Positions 1 through 8,468 of a stretch of 22,360 nt of DNA are shown one piece after another. The translations under genes and the position numbers were made by a program. Position 1 is the stretch's first letter; the number at the start of each line of letters is the position of its first letter. The notes beneath the pieces are model-generated. The model was not told the origin of the DNA, ran no database searches, and saw nothing but the letters and a program-made list of their open reading frames with translations. The stretch spans positions 1-22,360 of the forward strand of contig CAZQRA010000041.1 in NCBI GenBank assembly GCA_964595575.1, read 5' to 3'. The stretch comes from PALSA-612 sp964595575. GTDB taxonomy: Bacteria > Actinomycetota > Thermoleophilia > Gaiellales > Gaiellaceae.

Positions 1-685
1 CCTGGTCCTGGTCGCCTAATCGCATCTCCCGCTCCGAGGCCACGCCCTCGTAGCCCTCGGGCATGATCTCGCCCTTGTTGATCCACACCTTGACCCCGAT
101 CCGACCGAACGTCGTGTTGGCCTCGGCGAATCCGTAGTCGATGTCGGCTCGAATGGTGTGGAGCGGTACCCGGCCCTCGGAGTAGCCTTCGGAGCGGCTC
201 ATCTCGGCCCCGCCTAGCCGGCCCGAGCAGATCACCTTCACCCCCCGAGCGCCCGACCGCATGGCCGAGGCCAGGGAGCGCTTCATGGCCCGGCGGAAGC
301 TGACGCGGTTCTCGAGCTGCTCGGCGATCGACTGGGCGACGAGCTTGGCGTCGAGCTCGGGCCGCTTGATCTCGTTAATGTTGATCTGGACGCTCTTGCG
401 GGTCATGGCGTGGATCTCGCGGCGGAGGGCGTCCACCTCTACGCCCGACTTCCCGATCACGATGCCCGGCCGGGCGGTGTAGATGTCGATCGTGATCCGC
501 TGCTTGTCCTTGCGCACGTGGATGTCGGACAGGCCCGCGTGGGCCAGCTTCTTGTAGATGTGGTCGCGGATGCGGATGTCCTCGAGCAGGGCGTCGGCGA
601 ACTCCTTGTTGGCGACGAACCAGTTGGACTTCCAGTCGTGGATGACGCCGACCCGAAGCCCGCCGGGGTGGACCTTCTGACCCAT
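1..685 (-). CDS. rpsC: 30S ribosomal protein S3 (partial, C-terminal end cut by window edge)
   Basis: S3 sits at the mRNA entry of the 30S subunit and helps unwind mRNA. The ATG at 685-683 opens with MGQKVHPGGLRVGVIHDW, the standard S3 N-terminus. The KH-domain loop IGKSG is visible around residue 78, and the S3 C-terminal domain follows (RSEGYSEGRVPLHTIRADIDYGFAEA is spread over roughly residues 165-190). About 228 codons are read in frame to base 2 with no stop, so only a short C-terminal tail is missing. The start abuts the rplV stop (TAG directly followed by ATG), and an AAGGAGG ribosome binding site lies inside the end of rplV. This is the last S10-operon gene visible, with rplP expected next. 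The identity is certain; only the tail length is unknown. Confidence 0.97.
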   Translation of the reverse strand, partial: MGQKVHPGGLRVGVIHDWKSNWFVANKEFADALLEDIRIRDHIYKKLAHAGLSDIHVRKDKQRITIDIYTARPGIVIGKSGVEVDALRREIHAMTRKSVQININEIKRPELDAKLVAQSIAEQLENRVSFRRAMKRSLASAMRSGARGVKVICSGRLGGAEMSRSEGYSEGRVPLHTIRADIDYGFAEANTTFGRIGVKVWINKGEIMPEGYEGVASEREMRLGDQDQ

Positions 686-1129
686 CTACTCCGACGCCTC
701 CTTCTTGGGCCGCCTCAGCCTGGGCTTGGCCGTCGGGGTGCCCTCCTTCTTCGCTCGGCTAGACAAAGCCGCCTTTCCCGGCAGGGGGGCGAGCCGCACC
801 GTGATGTGGCAGGTGCGCTTGCGGATCCGGCCCACCCGGCCCCGGGCGCGCGCCCGCCAGCGCTTGAGCGTGGGGCCTTGGTCCACCACCGCCCCCACCA
901 CGTAGAGCTCGTCCCCGACCAGGCCGTGGTTAGCCTCCGCGTTGGCCACCGCCGAGCGGAGCACCTTCTCCACGTGACGGGCGGCGGCCCGGGGGGTGAA
1001 GGCAAGGATCGTGCGGGCCTCGGGCACGCTGCGGCCGCGGATGTGCTCCACCACGAGCTGGGCCTTGCGGGCCGACGTGCGCACCCACTTGGCCTGGGCC
1101 CTGACCTCCACCGTCTCCGTCGAGGCCAC
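686..1129 (-). CDS. rplV: 50S ribosomal protein L22
   Basis: L22 lines the peptide exit tunnel of the 50S subunit. The protein is 147 aa and starts at GTG (MASTETVEVRAQAKWVRTSARKAQ), five bases after a GGAGG site. The core runs through the tunnel-loop region and the characteristic HITV segment near residue 110. Usual L22 length is about 110-120 aa; here a lysine/arginine/proline-rich tail of about 30 residues follows the core, ending PKKEASE. The gene starts two bases after the rpsS stop and ends against the rpsC start, so it is cotranscribed in S10-operon order. Identity comes from sequence and context; the role of the extra tail is unknown. Confidence 0.96.
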   Translation of the reverse strand: MASTETVEVRAQAKWVRTSARKAQLVVEHIRGRSVPEARTILAFTPRAAARHVEKVLRSAVANAEANHGLVGDELYVVGAVVDQGPTLKRWRARARGRVGRIRKRTCHITVRLAPLPGKAALSSRAKKEGTPTAKPRLRRPKKEASE

Positions 1130-1131
1130 CG

Positions 1132-1416
1132 CTACCTCCGCTTGACCTGGGTCTTACGGTCGCCGGCGTGCCCCCGGAAGGTTCGCGTGGGGGCGAACTC
1201 GCCCAGCTTGTGGCCGACCATCTGCTCGGTGATGAACACGGGGACGTGCTTTCGCCCGTCGTGGACTGCGATCGTGTGCCCCACCATCTCCGGGAAGATG
1301 GTGGAGGCCCGTGACCAGGTGCGGAGCATCTGCTTGCGCCCGGAGGCGTTCATCTCCTGGATCCTCCTCATCAGCCGCTCGTCGACGAACGGCCCCTTCT
1401 TCATCGATCGGCCCAC
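1132..1416 (-). CDS. rpsS: 30S ribosomal protein S19
   Basis: S19 forms a complex with S13 in the head of the 30S subunit near the A site. The 94-aa protein has the family's usual length and signature segments: RSMKKGPFVDERL at the N-terminus, TWSRASTIFPEMVGHTIAVHDG in the middle and FITEQMVGHKLGEFAPTR near the end. The start is GTG at 1416-1414 and shares one base with the rplB stop (TAGTG), with AAGGAG upstream. An in-frame ATG four codons later is possible, but family alignment (M-x-R-S-x-KKGPF) favours the GTG. It lies between rplB and rplV as in most bacteria. Confidence 0.97.
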   Translation of the reverse strand: MGRSMKKGPFVDERLMRRIQEMNASGRKQMLRTWSRASTIFPEMVGHTIAVHDGRKHVPVFITEQMVGHKLGEFAPTRTFRGHAGDRKTQVKRR

Positions 1417-2258
1417 TAGCGCTTCTCCTTCCCGCGCCTGCGACCGCGGACGATGAGCTTGTCCGACTCCTTGTGCTTGCGGCGCGTGCGCTTGCCCAAG
1501 GTCGGCACGCCCCAGGGCGTGACGGGGTGGCGCCCCCCCTTCGACCTTCCCTCGCCTCCCCCATGAGGGTGGTCGACCGGGTTCATGGCCGAGCCTCGGA
1601 CAGCCGGACGGCGACCGAGCCAGCGACTACGGCCCGCCTTGCCCCCGCTCACGTTCGAGTGATCCACGTTGCCCACCTGGCCCACGGTGGCCCGACAGGT
1701 CAGGAGTACCTTGCGCACCTCCCCCGAGGGAAGGCGGAGCACCGCGTAGGGATCGTCCTTGGCCACGAGCTGCACCGAGGCGCCGGCGCTCCGGGCAAGC
1801 TGGCCCCCCCGACCGGGCTTGAGCTCGACGTTGTGCACCAGGGTGCCGGTGGGGATGTTGGCGAGGGGAAGAGCGTTGCCGGGCTTGATGTCCGCCTCCG
1901 GGCCCGACTCCACCACGGCCCCCACGCGCAGGCCGGCCGGAGCGAGGATGTACGACTTGGCGCCGTCGGCGTAGTGGAGGAGGGCGATCCGGGCCGAGCG
2001 GTTGGGGTCGTACTCGATGGCGGCCACCGTGGCCGGAATCCCGTCCTTCCTGCGCTTGAAGTCGATCAGGCGGTAACGCCGCTTGGCCCCGCCGCCCCGG
2101 TGGCGGGTGGTGATGCGCCCGTACACGTTGCGGCCCCCCTTCTTGGTCAAGGGAGCGGTCAGGCTCTTCTCCGGCTCGGTCTTCGTGATCTCCTCGAAGG
2201 TGGAGACGGTCATGAACCGCCGGCCGGGGCTCGTCGGCTTGTAGGCGCGAACCGGCAT
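1416..2258 (-). CDS. rplB: 50S ribosomal protein L2
   Basis: L2 is a primary 23S rRNA binding protein needed for subunit association and peptidyl transferase activity. The 280-aa product has the normal length. It begins MPVRAYKPTSPGRRFMTV, contains the RNA-binding OB and SH3-like core (GRITTRHRGGGAKRRYRLIDF near residues 48-68), and has the conserved GSAMNPVDHPHGGGEG segment near residue 225, whose histidines are linked to peptidyl transferase function. The ATG overlaps the rplW stop by one base (TGATG), and its own stop overlaps the rpsS start. The upstream ribosome binding site is weak, consistent with translational coupling to rplW. Confidence 0.98.
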   Translation of the reverse strand: MPVRAYKPTSPGRRFMTVSTFEEITKTEPEKSLTAPLTKKGGRNVYGRITTRHRGGGAKRRYRLIDFKRRKDGIPATVAAIEYDPNRSARIALLHYADGAKSYILAPAGLRVGAVVESGPEADIKPGNALPLANIPTGTLVHNVELKPGRGGQLARSAGASVQLVAKDDPYAVLRLPSGEVRKVLLTCRATVGQVGNVDHSNVSGGKAGRSRWLGRRPAVRGSAMNPVDHPHGGGEGRSKGGRHPVTPWGVPTLGKRTRRKHKESDKLIVRGRRRGKEKR

Positions 2259-2554
2259 CAGACCTGCGCCCCCTCGAAGATGGGAATCGAGTGGCCTTCC
2301 TTGAGCTGGACGATGGCCTTCTTCCAGCCCGGCTTGTGGCCCTGGGTCCAGCCCCTCCGCTTGGGCTTGGGCCGCACCTGGACGATGTTGACCGACTCCA
2401 CGCGGACGTCGAAGAGCTGCTCCACCGCCTGGCGGATCTGGGTCTTATGGGCGTCCTTGTGCACGCGGAAGGTGTACTTGCGGTCGCCGATCAAGCTGTA
2501 GCTCTTCTCCGACACGACGGGGGCAATGAGGATCTCGTTGGGATGGAGGCTCAT
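2258..2554 (-). CDS. rplW: 50S ribosomal protein L23
   Basis: L23 sits at the exit-tunnel mouth and is the docking site for trigger factor and the signal recognition particle. The 98-aa protein starts MSLHPNEILIAPVVSEKS at ATG 2554-2552. The family pattern APVVSEKS, the central YTFRVHKDAHKTQIRQAVE and the basic loop VRPKPKRRGWTQGHKPGWKKA are all present. The start forms an ATGA overlap with the rplD stop and has a good GGGAGGG site. A longer reading frame extends 33 codons upstream inside rplD, but its sequence is not L23-like and it has no support as a start. Confidence 0.97.
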   Translation of the reverse strand: MSLHPNEILIAPVVSEKSYSLIGDRKYTFRVHKDAHKTQIRQAVEQLFDVRVESVNIVQVRPKPKRRGWTQGHKPGWKKAIVQLKEGHSIPIFEGAQV

Positions 2555-3225
2555 GACGCGCCCTCCCTGGTAGCCGCGCCGGCGCGGGCCTCGACCACGG
2601 GGAGCGCGCGCTCGCTCACGAGGAGCGCTCGTGCCCACAGGATAGCCGCACACTCGAGCTCTTCGGGCACGGCTACCGCCACCTGGGGCAGGTTGCGGAA
2701 GGACTTAGCGACGGCCTCCTCGTCCTCGCGCGCCACCACCACCACGGGGAGCGGTCTCCCCCAGGCCGCAAGCACCGCGGCTGCCTGCCGCGTGGAGGGC
2801 GTCTCGAAGCTCTCCCCGTCGAGCACGGCCAGCGTGCCCTCGCGGACGTGGCTGGAGAGCGCGCCGCGGAAGGCGGCCCGCCGCTCCCTCTTGTTGACCT
2901 TGAACGAGAAGTCTCTCGTGGTGGGCGGGAAGGCGACCCCTCCTCCTCTCCACTGGGGGGCACGGATCGACCCTTGGCGGGCCCGCCCCGTCCCCTTCTG
3001 GCGCCAGGGCTTCGACCGCCCCCCGGAGACAAGCCCCCGGCTCTTCGCCCCCCTGGTCCCGGCCCGGCCGGCAGCCAGCTCGGCCCGTACCGCCTGGTGG
3101 AGGAGGTGGGGCTTGACCTCCGCAGCGAACACCTCGGGGTCGAGGTCGATCTCGCGGGCGCTCCTCCCCATCGCCTCCAGGACAGGGACGCGGAGGACGG
3201 ACTCAGCGGTGGCGACGCCGGGCAC
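2551..3225 (-). CDS. rplD: 50S ribosomal protein L4
   Basis: L4 binds 23S rRNA, forms part of the exit-tunnel constriction with L22, and in some bacteria represses its own operon. The product is 224 aa. Its extended loop (SRGLVSGGRSKPWRQKGTGRARQGS, about residues 62-86) is the universal L4 tunnel-loop signature, and the C-terminal Rossmann-like half follows. The start is GTG at 3225-3223, which lies 23 bases inside rplC. It is preceded by a GGGAGGAC site, and no alternative start exists before the domain begins at about residue 12. The S10-operon position between rplC and rplW is standard. Confidence 0.96.
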   Translation of the reverse strand: MPGVATAESVLRVPVLEAMGRSAREIDLDPEVFAAEVKPHLLHQAVRAELAAGRAGTRGAKSRGLVSGGRSKPWRQKGTGRARQGSIRAPQWRGGGVAFPPTTRDFSFKVNKRERRAAFRGALSSHVREGTLAVLDGESFETPSTRQAAAVLAAWGRPLPVVVVAREDEEAVAKSFRNLPQVAVAVPEELECAAILWARALLVSERALPVVEARAGAATREGAS

Positions 3226-3844
3226 GAGCCTCGTCCTCCCTCACCTCGACGATGCCGTTCTTGGGCCCGGGGACAGCGCCCCGGACGAGGAGCAGGTTCC
3301 GCTCCGGATCGACGGCCTGCACGACCAGGCCCACCTGGGTGACCCTCGTTCCTCCCATCCTCCCGGCCATGCGAAGCCCCTTGATCACGCGCGACGGGGT
3401 CGCCGAGGCCCCGATCGAGCCCGGCTGGCGGATGTTGTGGGAGCCGTGCGACTTGGGCCCCCGCTTGAAGTTGTGGCGCTTGACGGTCCCGGCGAAGCCC
3501 TTGCCGATGGAGATCCCGGCCACCTTCACGCGGTCTCCGGGCTGGAAGGCCGCCACCGTGACCGTGTCTCCGACCTGGAGGTCGCTCGCTCCCCGGAACT
3601 CGACCAGCCTCCGGTAGGCGCCCACTCCCGCCCGCTTGAGGTGACCGAGGACCCCCTTCGTCAGCTTACGCTCGGCCACCAGCTCGAAGGCGAGCTGGAC
3701 GGCGTCGTAGCCGTCGGTGGCCTCGGTCTTCACCTGGACGACCGGGCAGGGACCGGCCTCGATCACCGTCACCGGCGTCACTCTGCCCGTCTCCGGCTCG
3801 AAGACCTGGGTCATTCCCAGCTTGCGACCCACGATGCCCCTCAT
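3203..3844 (-). CDS. rplC: 50S ribosomal protein L3
   Basis: L3 initiates 50S assembly and reaches toward the peptidyl transferase centre with a long loop. The 213-aa protein opens MRGIVGRKLGMTQVF, the family signature. Residues near 130-165 read HGSHNIRQPGSIGASATP and then KGLRMAGRMGG, the loop that approaches the active site. The GSIGAxATP form is typical of Actinomycetota, unlike the GQNQTPG of enterics. The ATG lies 13 bases after the rpsJ stop with a GGGAG site. The C-terminus (EDEARARRRHR) overlaps rplD by 23 bases, longer than the other junctions in this operon. Confidence 0.97.
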   Translation of the reverse strand: MRGIVGRKLGMTQVFEPETGRVTPVTVIEAGPCPVVQVKTEATDGYDAVQLAFELVAERKLTKGVLGHLKRAGVGAYRRLVEFRGASDLQVGDTVTVAAFQPGDRVKVAGISIGKGFAGTVKRHNFKRGPKSHGSHNIRQPGSIGASATPSRVIKGLRMAGRMGGTRVTQVGLVVQAVDPERNLLLVRGAVPGPKNGIVEVREDEARARRRHR

Positions 3845-3857
3845 CGCGACAGCTCCC

Positions 3858-4166
3858 TCACAGCTTGATCTCGATGTCGACGCCGGCGGGCAAGTCGAGC
3901 CGCATGAGCGAGTCCACCGTCTTGGGCGTGGGCGAGTGGATGTCGATGAGGCGCTTGTGCGTCCGGATCTCGAACTGCTCCCGGGAGTCCTTGTCCTTGA
4001 AGGGGCTCCGGATCACGGTGTACACGTTGCGCTCGGTCGGCAGGGGCACGGGCCCTGTGATCCTGGCCCCGGTTCGCTCCGCGTGCTCGACGATGTCGCG
4101 CGCCGCCCGGTCGACCTGGTGGTGGTCGTAGCCGCGAAGCCGGATGCGGATCTTCTGCTGTGGCAC
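3858..4166 (-). CDS. rpsJ: 30S ribosomal protein S10 (NusE)
   Basis: S10 is a head protein of the 30S subunit and also acts as NusE, bridging NusG-bound RNA polymerase to the ribosome and to antitermination complexes. The 102-aa product has the normal length and carries IRIRLRGYDHHQVD, GPVPLPTERNVYTVIRSP and THKRLIDIHSPTPKTVDSLMRLDLPAGVDIEIKL. The start is GTG with a GGAGG site overlapping the gap after tuf. Only 18 nt separate it from the tuf stop and no promoter is evident there, so the S10 genes appear to be read through from the str genes. Confidence 0.97.
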   Translation of the reverse strand: MPQQKIRIRLRGYDHHQVDRAARDIVEHAERTGARITGPVPLPTERNVYTVIRSPFKDKDSREQFEIRTHKRLIDIHSPTPKTVDSLMRLDLPAGVDIEIKL

Positions 4167-4184
4167 CGTGCCCCGCCTCCGTCC

Positions 4185-5375
<1,191 letters not shown>

Positions 5376-5393
5376 TCCTTCCTCCGGTCTCTC

Positions 5394-7493
5394 CTACGTT
5401 GTCTGGGCGGCGACGATCTCGCCCGCGATCGACTGAGGAACCTCCTCGTAGCGATCGAACTGCATGGTGAACGTGGCCCGGCCCTGCGTCGTCGATCGCA
5501 GGTCGGTTGCGTACCCAAACATATTGGCAAGCGGAACGCGGGCGCGCACCACCTGAGCGTTCCCGCGCCGCTCCAAGCCGAGCACGTGGCCCCGGCGGGC
5601 GTTCAGGTCGCCCATCACGTCGCCCAGGTACTCCTCGGGCGTGACCACCTCCACCATCATCACCGGCTCGAGCAGCTTGGGCCGAGCCCGCTTCATCGCC
5701 TCCTTGAAGGCGATCGATCCCGCCATCTTGAAGGCCATCTCGCTCGAGTCGACCTCGTGGTAGCTGCCGTCCATGAGGGTCACCCGGACGTCGACCACGG
5801 GATAGCCGGCCAGCACCCCCGACTCCATGGCCTCCTGGATGCCCAGGTCGACCGCGGGGATGAAGTCGCGGGGAATGCGGCCGCCCACGATCTTGTCCAC
5901 GAACTCGTACCCCGACCCCGGCTCCGCCGGCTCCAGGTCGATGACCACGTGCCCGTACTGGCCGCGCCCGCCCGTCTGGCGGACGAACCGGCCTTCCACT
6001 CCCTTCACCGCCCGGCCCGCGGTCTCCCGGTAGGCGACCTGGGGCCGTCCCACGTTGGCATTGACGTTGAACTCCCGGGTCAGCCGGTCGACGATGATCT
6101 CCAGGTGGAGCTCCCCCATCCCCGAGATGAGCGTCTGCCCCGTCTCCTCGTCGGTGCGGACGCGGAAGGTCGGGTCCTCCTCGGCCAGCCGCTGCAGCGC
6201 CTGGGCAAGCCGGTCCTGGTCGGCCTTCGTCCGCGGCTCGATGGCCACCGAGATCACGGGCTCGGGGAAGTGCATCGCCTCCAGGCGGATGGGAGCCGTG
6301 TCCAGGGCCAGGGTGTCGCCGGTGGTGGTGTGCTTGAGGCCCACCACGGCGGCGATGTCGCCGGCCCCGATCCAGTCCCGCTCCTCCCGGTGGTTGGCGT
6401 GCATCTGGAGGATTCGGGCCACCCGCTCGGTCTTGCCGGTGGTGGTATTCAGCACCCGATCGCCGGGCTGGAGCTGACCCGAGTAGACACGAATGTAGGT
6501 GAGCTTGCCCACGTAGGGATCGGACATGACCTTGAAGGCCAGGGCCGTGAACGGCTCCTCGTAGGACGGCCGCCGGGAGAGCTCGTGCTGGGTGCGAGGG
6601 TCGATCCCGTGCACGGGAGGGACGTCGAGGGGGCTCGGCAAGTAGTCGACCACGGCGTCGAGCAGAGGCTGGATCCCCTTGTTCTTGAACGCCGATCCGC
6701 ACAGCACGGGCACCACGCTCAGATCGAGGGTGGCCCGGCGAAGGGCCCGGCGCAGCATCTCCGAGGTCACGGCCTGCTCGTCGGTCAGGTACGTCTCGAG
6801 CAGCTCGTCGTCGTGATCGGCCACCGCCTCCACCAGCTGGTGGCGGTACTCCTCTGCCTGCTCCCGCAACTCGACGGGGATCTCGATGGTCTCGATCTGG
6901 GTGCCGAGGACGTCGACCCAGACCAGGCCGTGCATCTCGACCAGGTCGACCACGCCCCGGAAGTGCTCCTCCCGGCCTAGGGGGAGCTGCACCGGCACCG
7001 GCCGCGCTCCCAAGCGGTCGACCATGGACTGCACCGAGGCGAAGAAGTCGGCCCCCAGGCGGTCCATCTTGTTCATGAAGGCGATACGGGGCACCCGGTA
7101 GCGGTCAGCCTGGCGCCAGACGGTCTCCGACTGAGGCTCGACCCCGGCCACGGCGTCGAACACGGCGATAGCGCCGTCGAGGACGCGCAGGCTCCGCTCC
7201 ACCTCCACGGTGAAGTCGACGTGGCCGGGCGTGTCGATGATGTTGATGCGGTGATCGCGCCAGAAGGCGGTCGTGGCGGCCGAGGTGATGGTGATCCCGC
7301 GCTCCTGCTCCTGGGGCATCCAGTCCATGGTGGCGGCGCCCTCGTGCACCTCGCCCATCTTGTAGGTGCGACCGGTGTAGTAGAGGATCCGCTCGGTGGT
7401 GGTTGTCTTGCCCGCGTCGATGTGGGCCATGATCCCGATGTTGCGCACGCGGTCAAGCGCGACCGCCCCCTTGGTGACGGCCATCGTGCTCAC
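5394..7493 (-). CDS. fusA: Elongation factor G
   Basis: EF-G is the GTPase that drives ribosomal translocation and, with the recycling factor, splits ribosomes. The 699-aa product has the family length. G motifs: AHIDAGKT at residues 23-30, DTPGH at 87-91 and NKMD at 141-144. The domain IV/V region contains GGRGQYGHVVIDLEP and the final GRATFTMQFDRYEEVP. The start chosen is GTG 7493-7491, which forms a GTGA overlap with the rpsG stop. An ATG three codons later is equally plausible. Neither has a clear ribosome binding site, so initiation probably depends on ribosomes finishing rpsG. Confidence 0.97.
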   Translation of the reverse strand: MSTMAVTKGAVALDRVRNIGIMAHIDAGKTTTTERILYYTGRTYKMGEVHEGAATMDWMPQEQERGITITSAATTAFWRDHRINIIDTPGHVDFTVEVERSLRVLDGAIAVFDAVAGVEPQSETVWRQADRYRVPRIAFMNKMDRLGADFFASVQSMVDRLGARPVPVQLPLGREEHFRGVVDLVEMHGLVWVDVLGTQIETIEIPVELREQAEEYRHQLVEAVADHDDELLETYLTDEQAVTSEMLRRALRRATLDLSVVPVLCGSAFKNKGIQPLLDAVVDYLPSPLDVPPVHGIDPRTQHELSRRPSYEEPFTALAFKVMSDPYVGKLTYIRVYSGQLQPGDRVLNTTTGKTERVARILQMHANHREERDWIGAGDIAAVVGLKHTTTGDTLALDTAPIRLEAMHFPEPVISVAIEPRTKADQDRLAQALQRLAEEDPTFRVRTDEETGQTLISGMGELHLEIIVDRLTREFNVNANVGRPQVAYRETAGRAVKGVEGRFVRQTGGRGQYGHVVIDLEPAEPGSGYEFVDKIVGGRIPRDFIPAVDLGIQEAMESGVLAGYPVVDVRVTLMDGSYHEVDSSEMAFKMAGSIAFKEAMKRARPKLLEPVMMVEVVTPEEYLGDVMGDLNARRGHVLGLERRGNAQVVRARVPLANMFGYATDLRSTTQGRATFTMQFDRYEEVPQSIAGEIVAAQTT

Positions 7494-7960
7494 CAGCGGT
7501 AGTGGGCGAAGGCCTTGTTGGCCTGAGCCATCCGGTAGAGGTCGTCCTTGCGCTTGTAGGCCCCGCCTTGCTGCTCGATGGCGTCCAGGATCTCGCCCGC
7601 CAGCTTCTCCTCCATGCGCTTCTCCCGCCGCTGACGGGCGTAGACCACGAGCCAGCGAACGGCCAGGCTACGGGCCCGACGCTGGGGTACCTCGACCGGC
7701 ACCTGGTAGTTCGCCCCCCCCACGCGCCGAGAGCGCACCTCGAGTACCGGGGTAACCGTCTTTACGGCCTGCTCCAGTACCTCCAGCGGAGGGCGGCCGG
7801 TCTTCTCGCCCACGCGCTCGAGCGCGTTGTAGACGATGCGCTCCGCCACCGACTTCTTGCCGTGCATCATCACCCGGTTGATCACCTGGGTGACCAAGCG
7901 CGAGTTGTACACGGGGTCCGGATCGAGCGTCCGGACCGGGACTCCTGCGCGCCGGGGCAT
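7490..7960 (-). CDS. rpsG: 30S ribosomal protein S7
   Basis: S7 nucleates assembly of the 30S head and contacts the E-site tRNA; in enterics it represses the str operon. The 156-aa protein starts MPRRAGVPVRTLDPDPVYNSRLVTQ at ATG 7960-7958. It carries VAERIVYNALERV, the beta-hairpin region GGANYQVPVEVPQRR and the C-terminal AYKRKDDLYRMAQANKAFAHYRW. Its start shares a base with the rpsL stop (TAATG) and its stop overlaps the fusA start, so rpsL, rpsG and fusA look translationally coupled. A much longer upstream open frame exists, but the extra part is antisense to the GGDEF gene and out of frame with rpsL, and it has no S7 similarity. Confidence 0.97.
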   Translation of the reverse strand: MPRRAGVPVRTLDPDPVYNSRLVTQVINRVMMHGKKSVAERIVYNALERVGEKTGRPPLEVLEQAVKTVTPVLEVRSRRVGGANYQVPVEVPQRRARSLAVRWLVVYARQRREKRMEEKLAGEILDAIEQQGGAYKRKDDLYRMAQANKAFAHYRW

Positions 7961-8331
7961 TACCGGTTCCTCTTCGCCCCGTACTTGGACCGACCTTGAC
8001 GTCGGTCGCTCACGCCGGCCGCGTCGAGGGCGGCGCGGATGACCTTGTAGCGAATCCCGGGGAGGTCCTTGACCCGGCCCCCGCGGATGAGCACCACCGA
8101 GTGCTCCTGGAGGTTGTGGCCCTCGCCGGGGATGTAGGCGGTGACCTCCATGCCGTTCGTCAACCGCACGCGGGCGACCTTGCGCAGAGCCGAGTTCGGC
8201 TTCTTGGGCGTGGTCGTGTACACCCGCGTGCAAACGCCCCGCTTCTGGGGCGCCCCCCGAAGGGCAGGCGTCTTCGTCTTCGACCGCTTGGCGGCGCGGC
8301 CTCTTCGGACGAGTTGGTTGACGGTCGGCAT
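7960..8331 (-). CDS. rpsL: 30S ribosomal protein S12
   Basis: S12 is at the decoding centre and controls accuracy; it is the target of streptomycin-resistance mutations. The 123-aa protein begins MPTVNQLVRRGR at ATG 8331-8329, with a GGAGA site five bases upstream. K43 (in TPKKPNSALRKV) and K88 to P91 (RVKDLPG) are the wild-type residues at classic streptomycin-resistance positions, so the sequence is of the sensitive type. D89 is the residue methylthiolated by RimO in other bacteria. An in-frame extension of 24 codons upstream crosses the promoter described here and is not used. It is the first gene of the str block and is divergent from the GGDEF gene. Confidence 0.97.
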   Translation of the reverse strand: MPTVNQLVRRGRAAKRSKTKTPALRGAPQKRGVCTRVYTTTPKKPNSALRKVARVRLTNGMEVTAYIPGEGHNLQEHSVVLIRGGRVKDLPGIRYKVIRAALDAAGVSDRRQGRSKYGAKRNR

Positions 8332-8367
8332 GGGTCTCCGTGAGGGTGCGTACACATGACAAAGGCC

Positions 8368-8387
8368 GGCAGGGGACAACCCCCGCC
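8368..8387 (-). promoter_or_regulatory. Hairpin in the rpsL leader
   Basis: In the expected rpsL transcript, GGCGGGG and CCCC-U-GCC form a seven-pair stem with one bulged U and a GUUGU loop, about 37 bases before the start codon. It lies downstream of the predicted transcription start, so it should be part of the 5' leader. No run of U follows, so it is unlikely to be an intrinsic terminator. A role in autoregulation by S12 or S7 is possible but unsupported. Confidence 0.35.
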
Positions 8388-8401
8388 AACCCCGAGCACC
8401 C

Positions 8402-8431
8402 ATGGTAGCGAAGTCTCGACGAGACCGTCAA
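8402..8431 (-). promoter_or_regulatory. Probable promoter of the rpsL (str/S10) transcription unit
   Basis: On the minus strand a -35 element TTGACG (8431-8426) and a -10 element TACCAT (8407-8402) are separated by 18 bases. TTGACG differs from the sigma-70 consensus at one position, and TACCAT fits the actinobacterial TAnnnT pattern. Transcription would begin near 8394, giving a leader of about 60 bases before the rpsL ATG. No other comparable promoter was seen between rpsL and the window end, so this may drive all twelve downstream genes. Confidence 0.65.
8413..8425. promoter_or_regulatory. Perfect palindrome inside the rpsL promoter spacer (candidate operator)
   Basis: GTCTCG-A-CGAGAC is a 13-base perfect inverted repeat that fills the spacer between the -35 and -10 elements, directly abutting the -35. 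A protein dimer bound here would sit between the promoter elements, as repressors and MerR-type activators do. It also lies about 44 bases from the plus-strand GGDEF gene, so one regulator could act on both divergent genes. The regulator is unknown. Confidence 0.45.
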
Positions 8432-8468
8432 ACCCACAGGATGGCAACTTCGCCCGTTCCCTACTACA

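Noticed and set aside
8343..8401. Long-range GGGTGC/GCACCC stem closing the rpsL leader
   Set aside because: The GGGTGC arm lies between the -10 and the expected transcription start, so it is probably not in the RNA.
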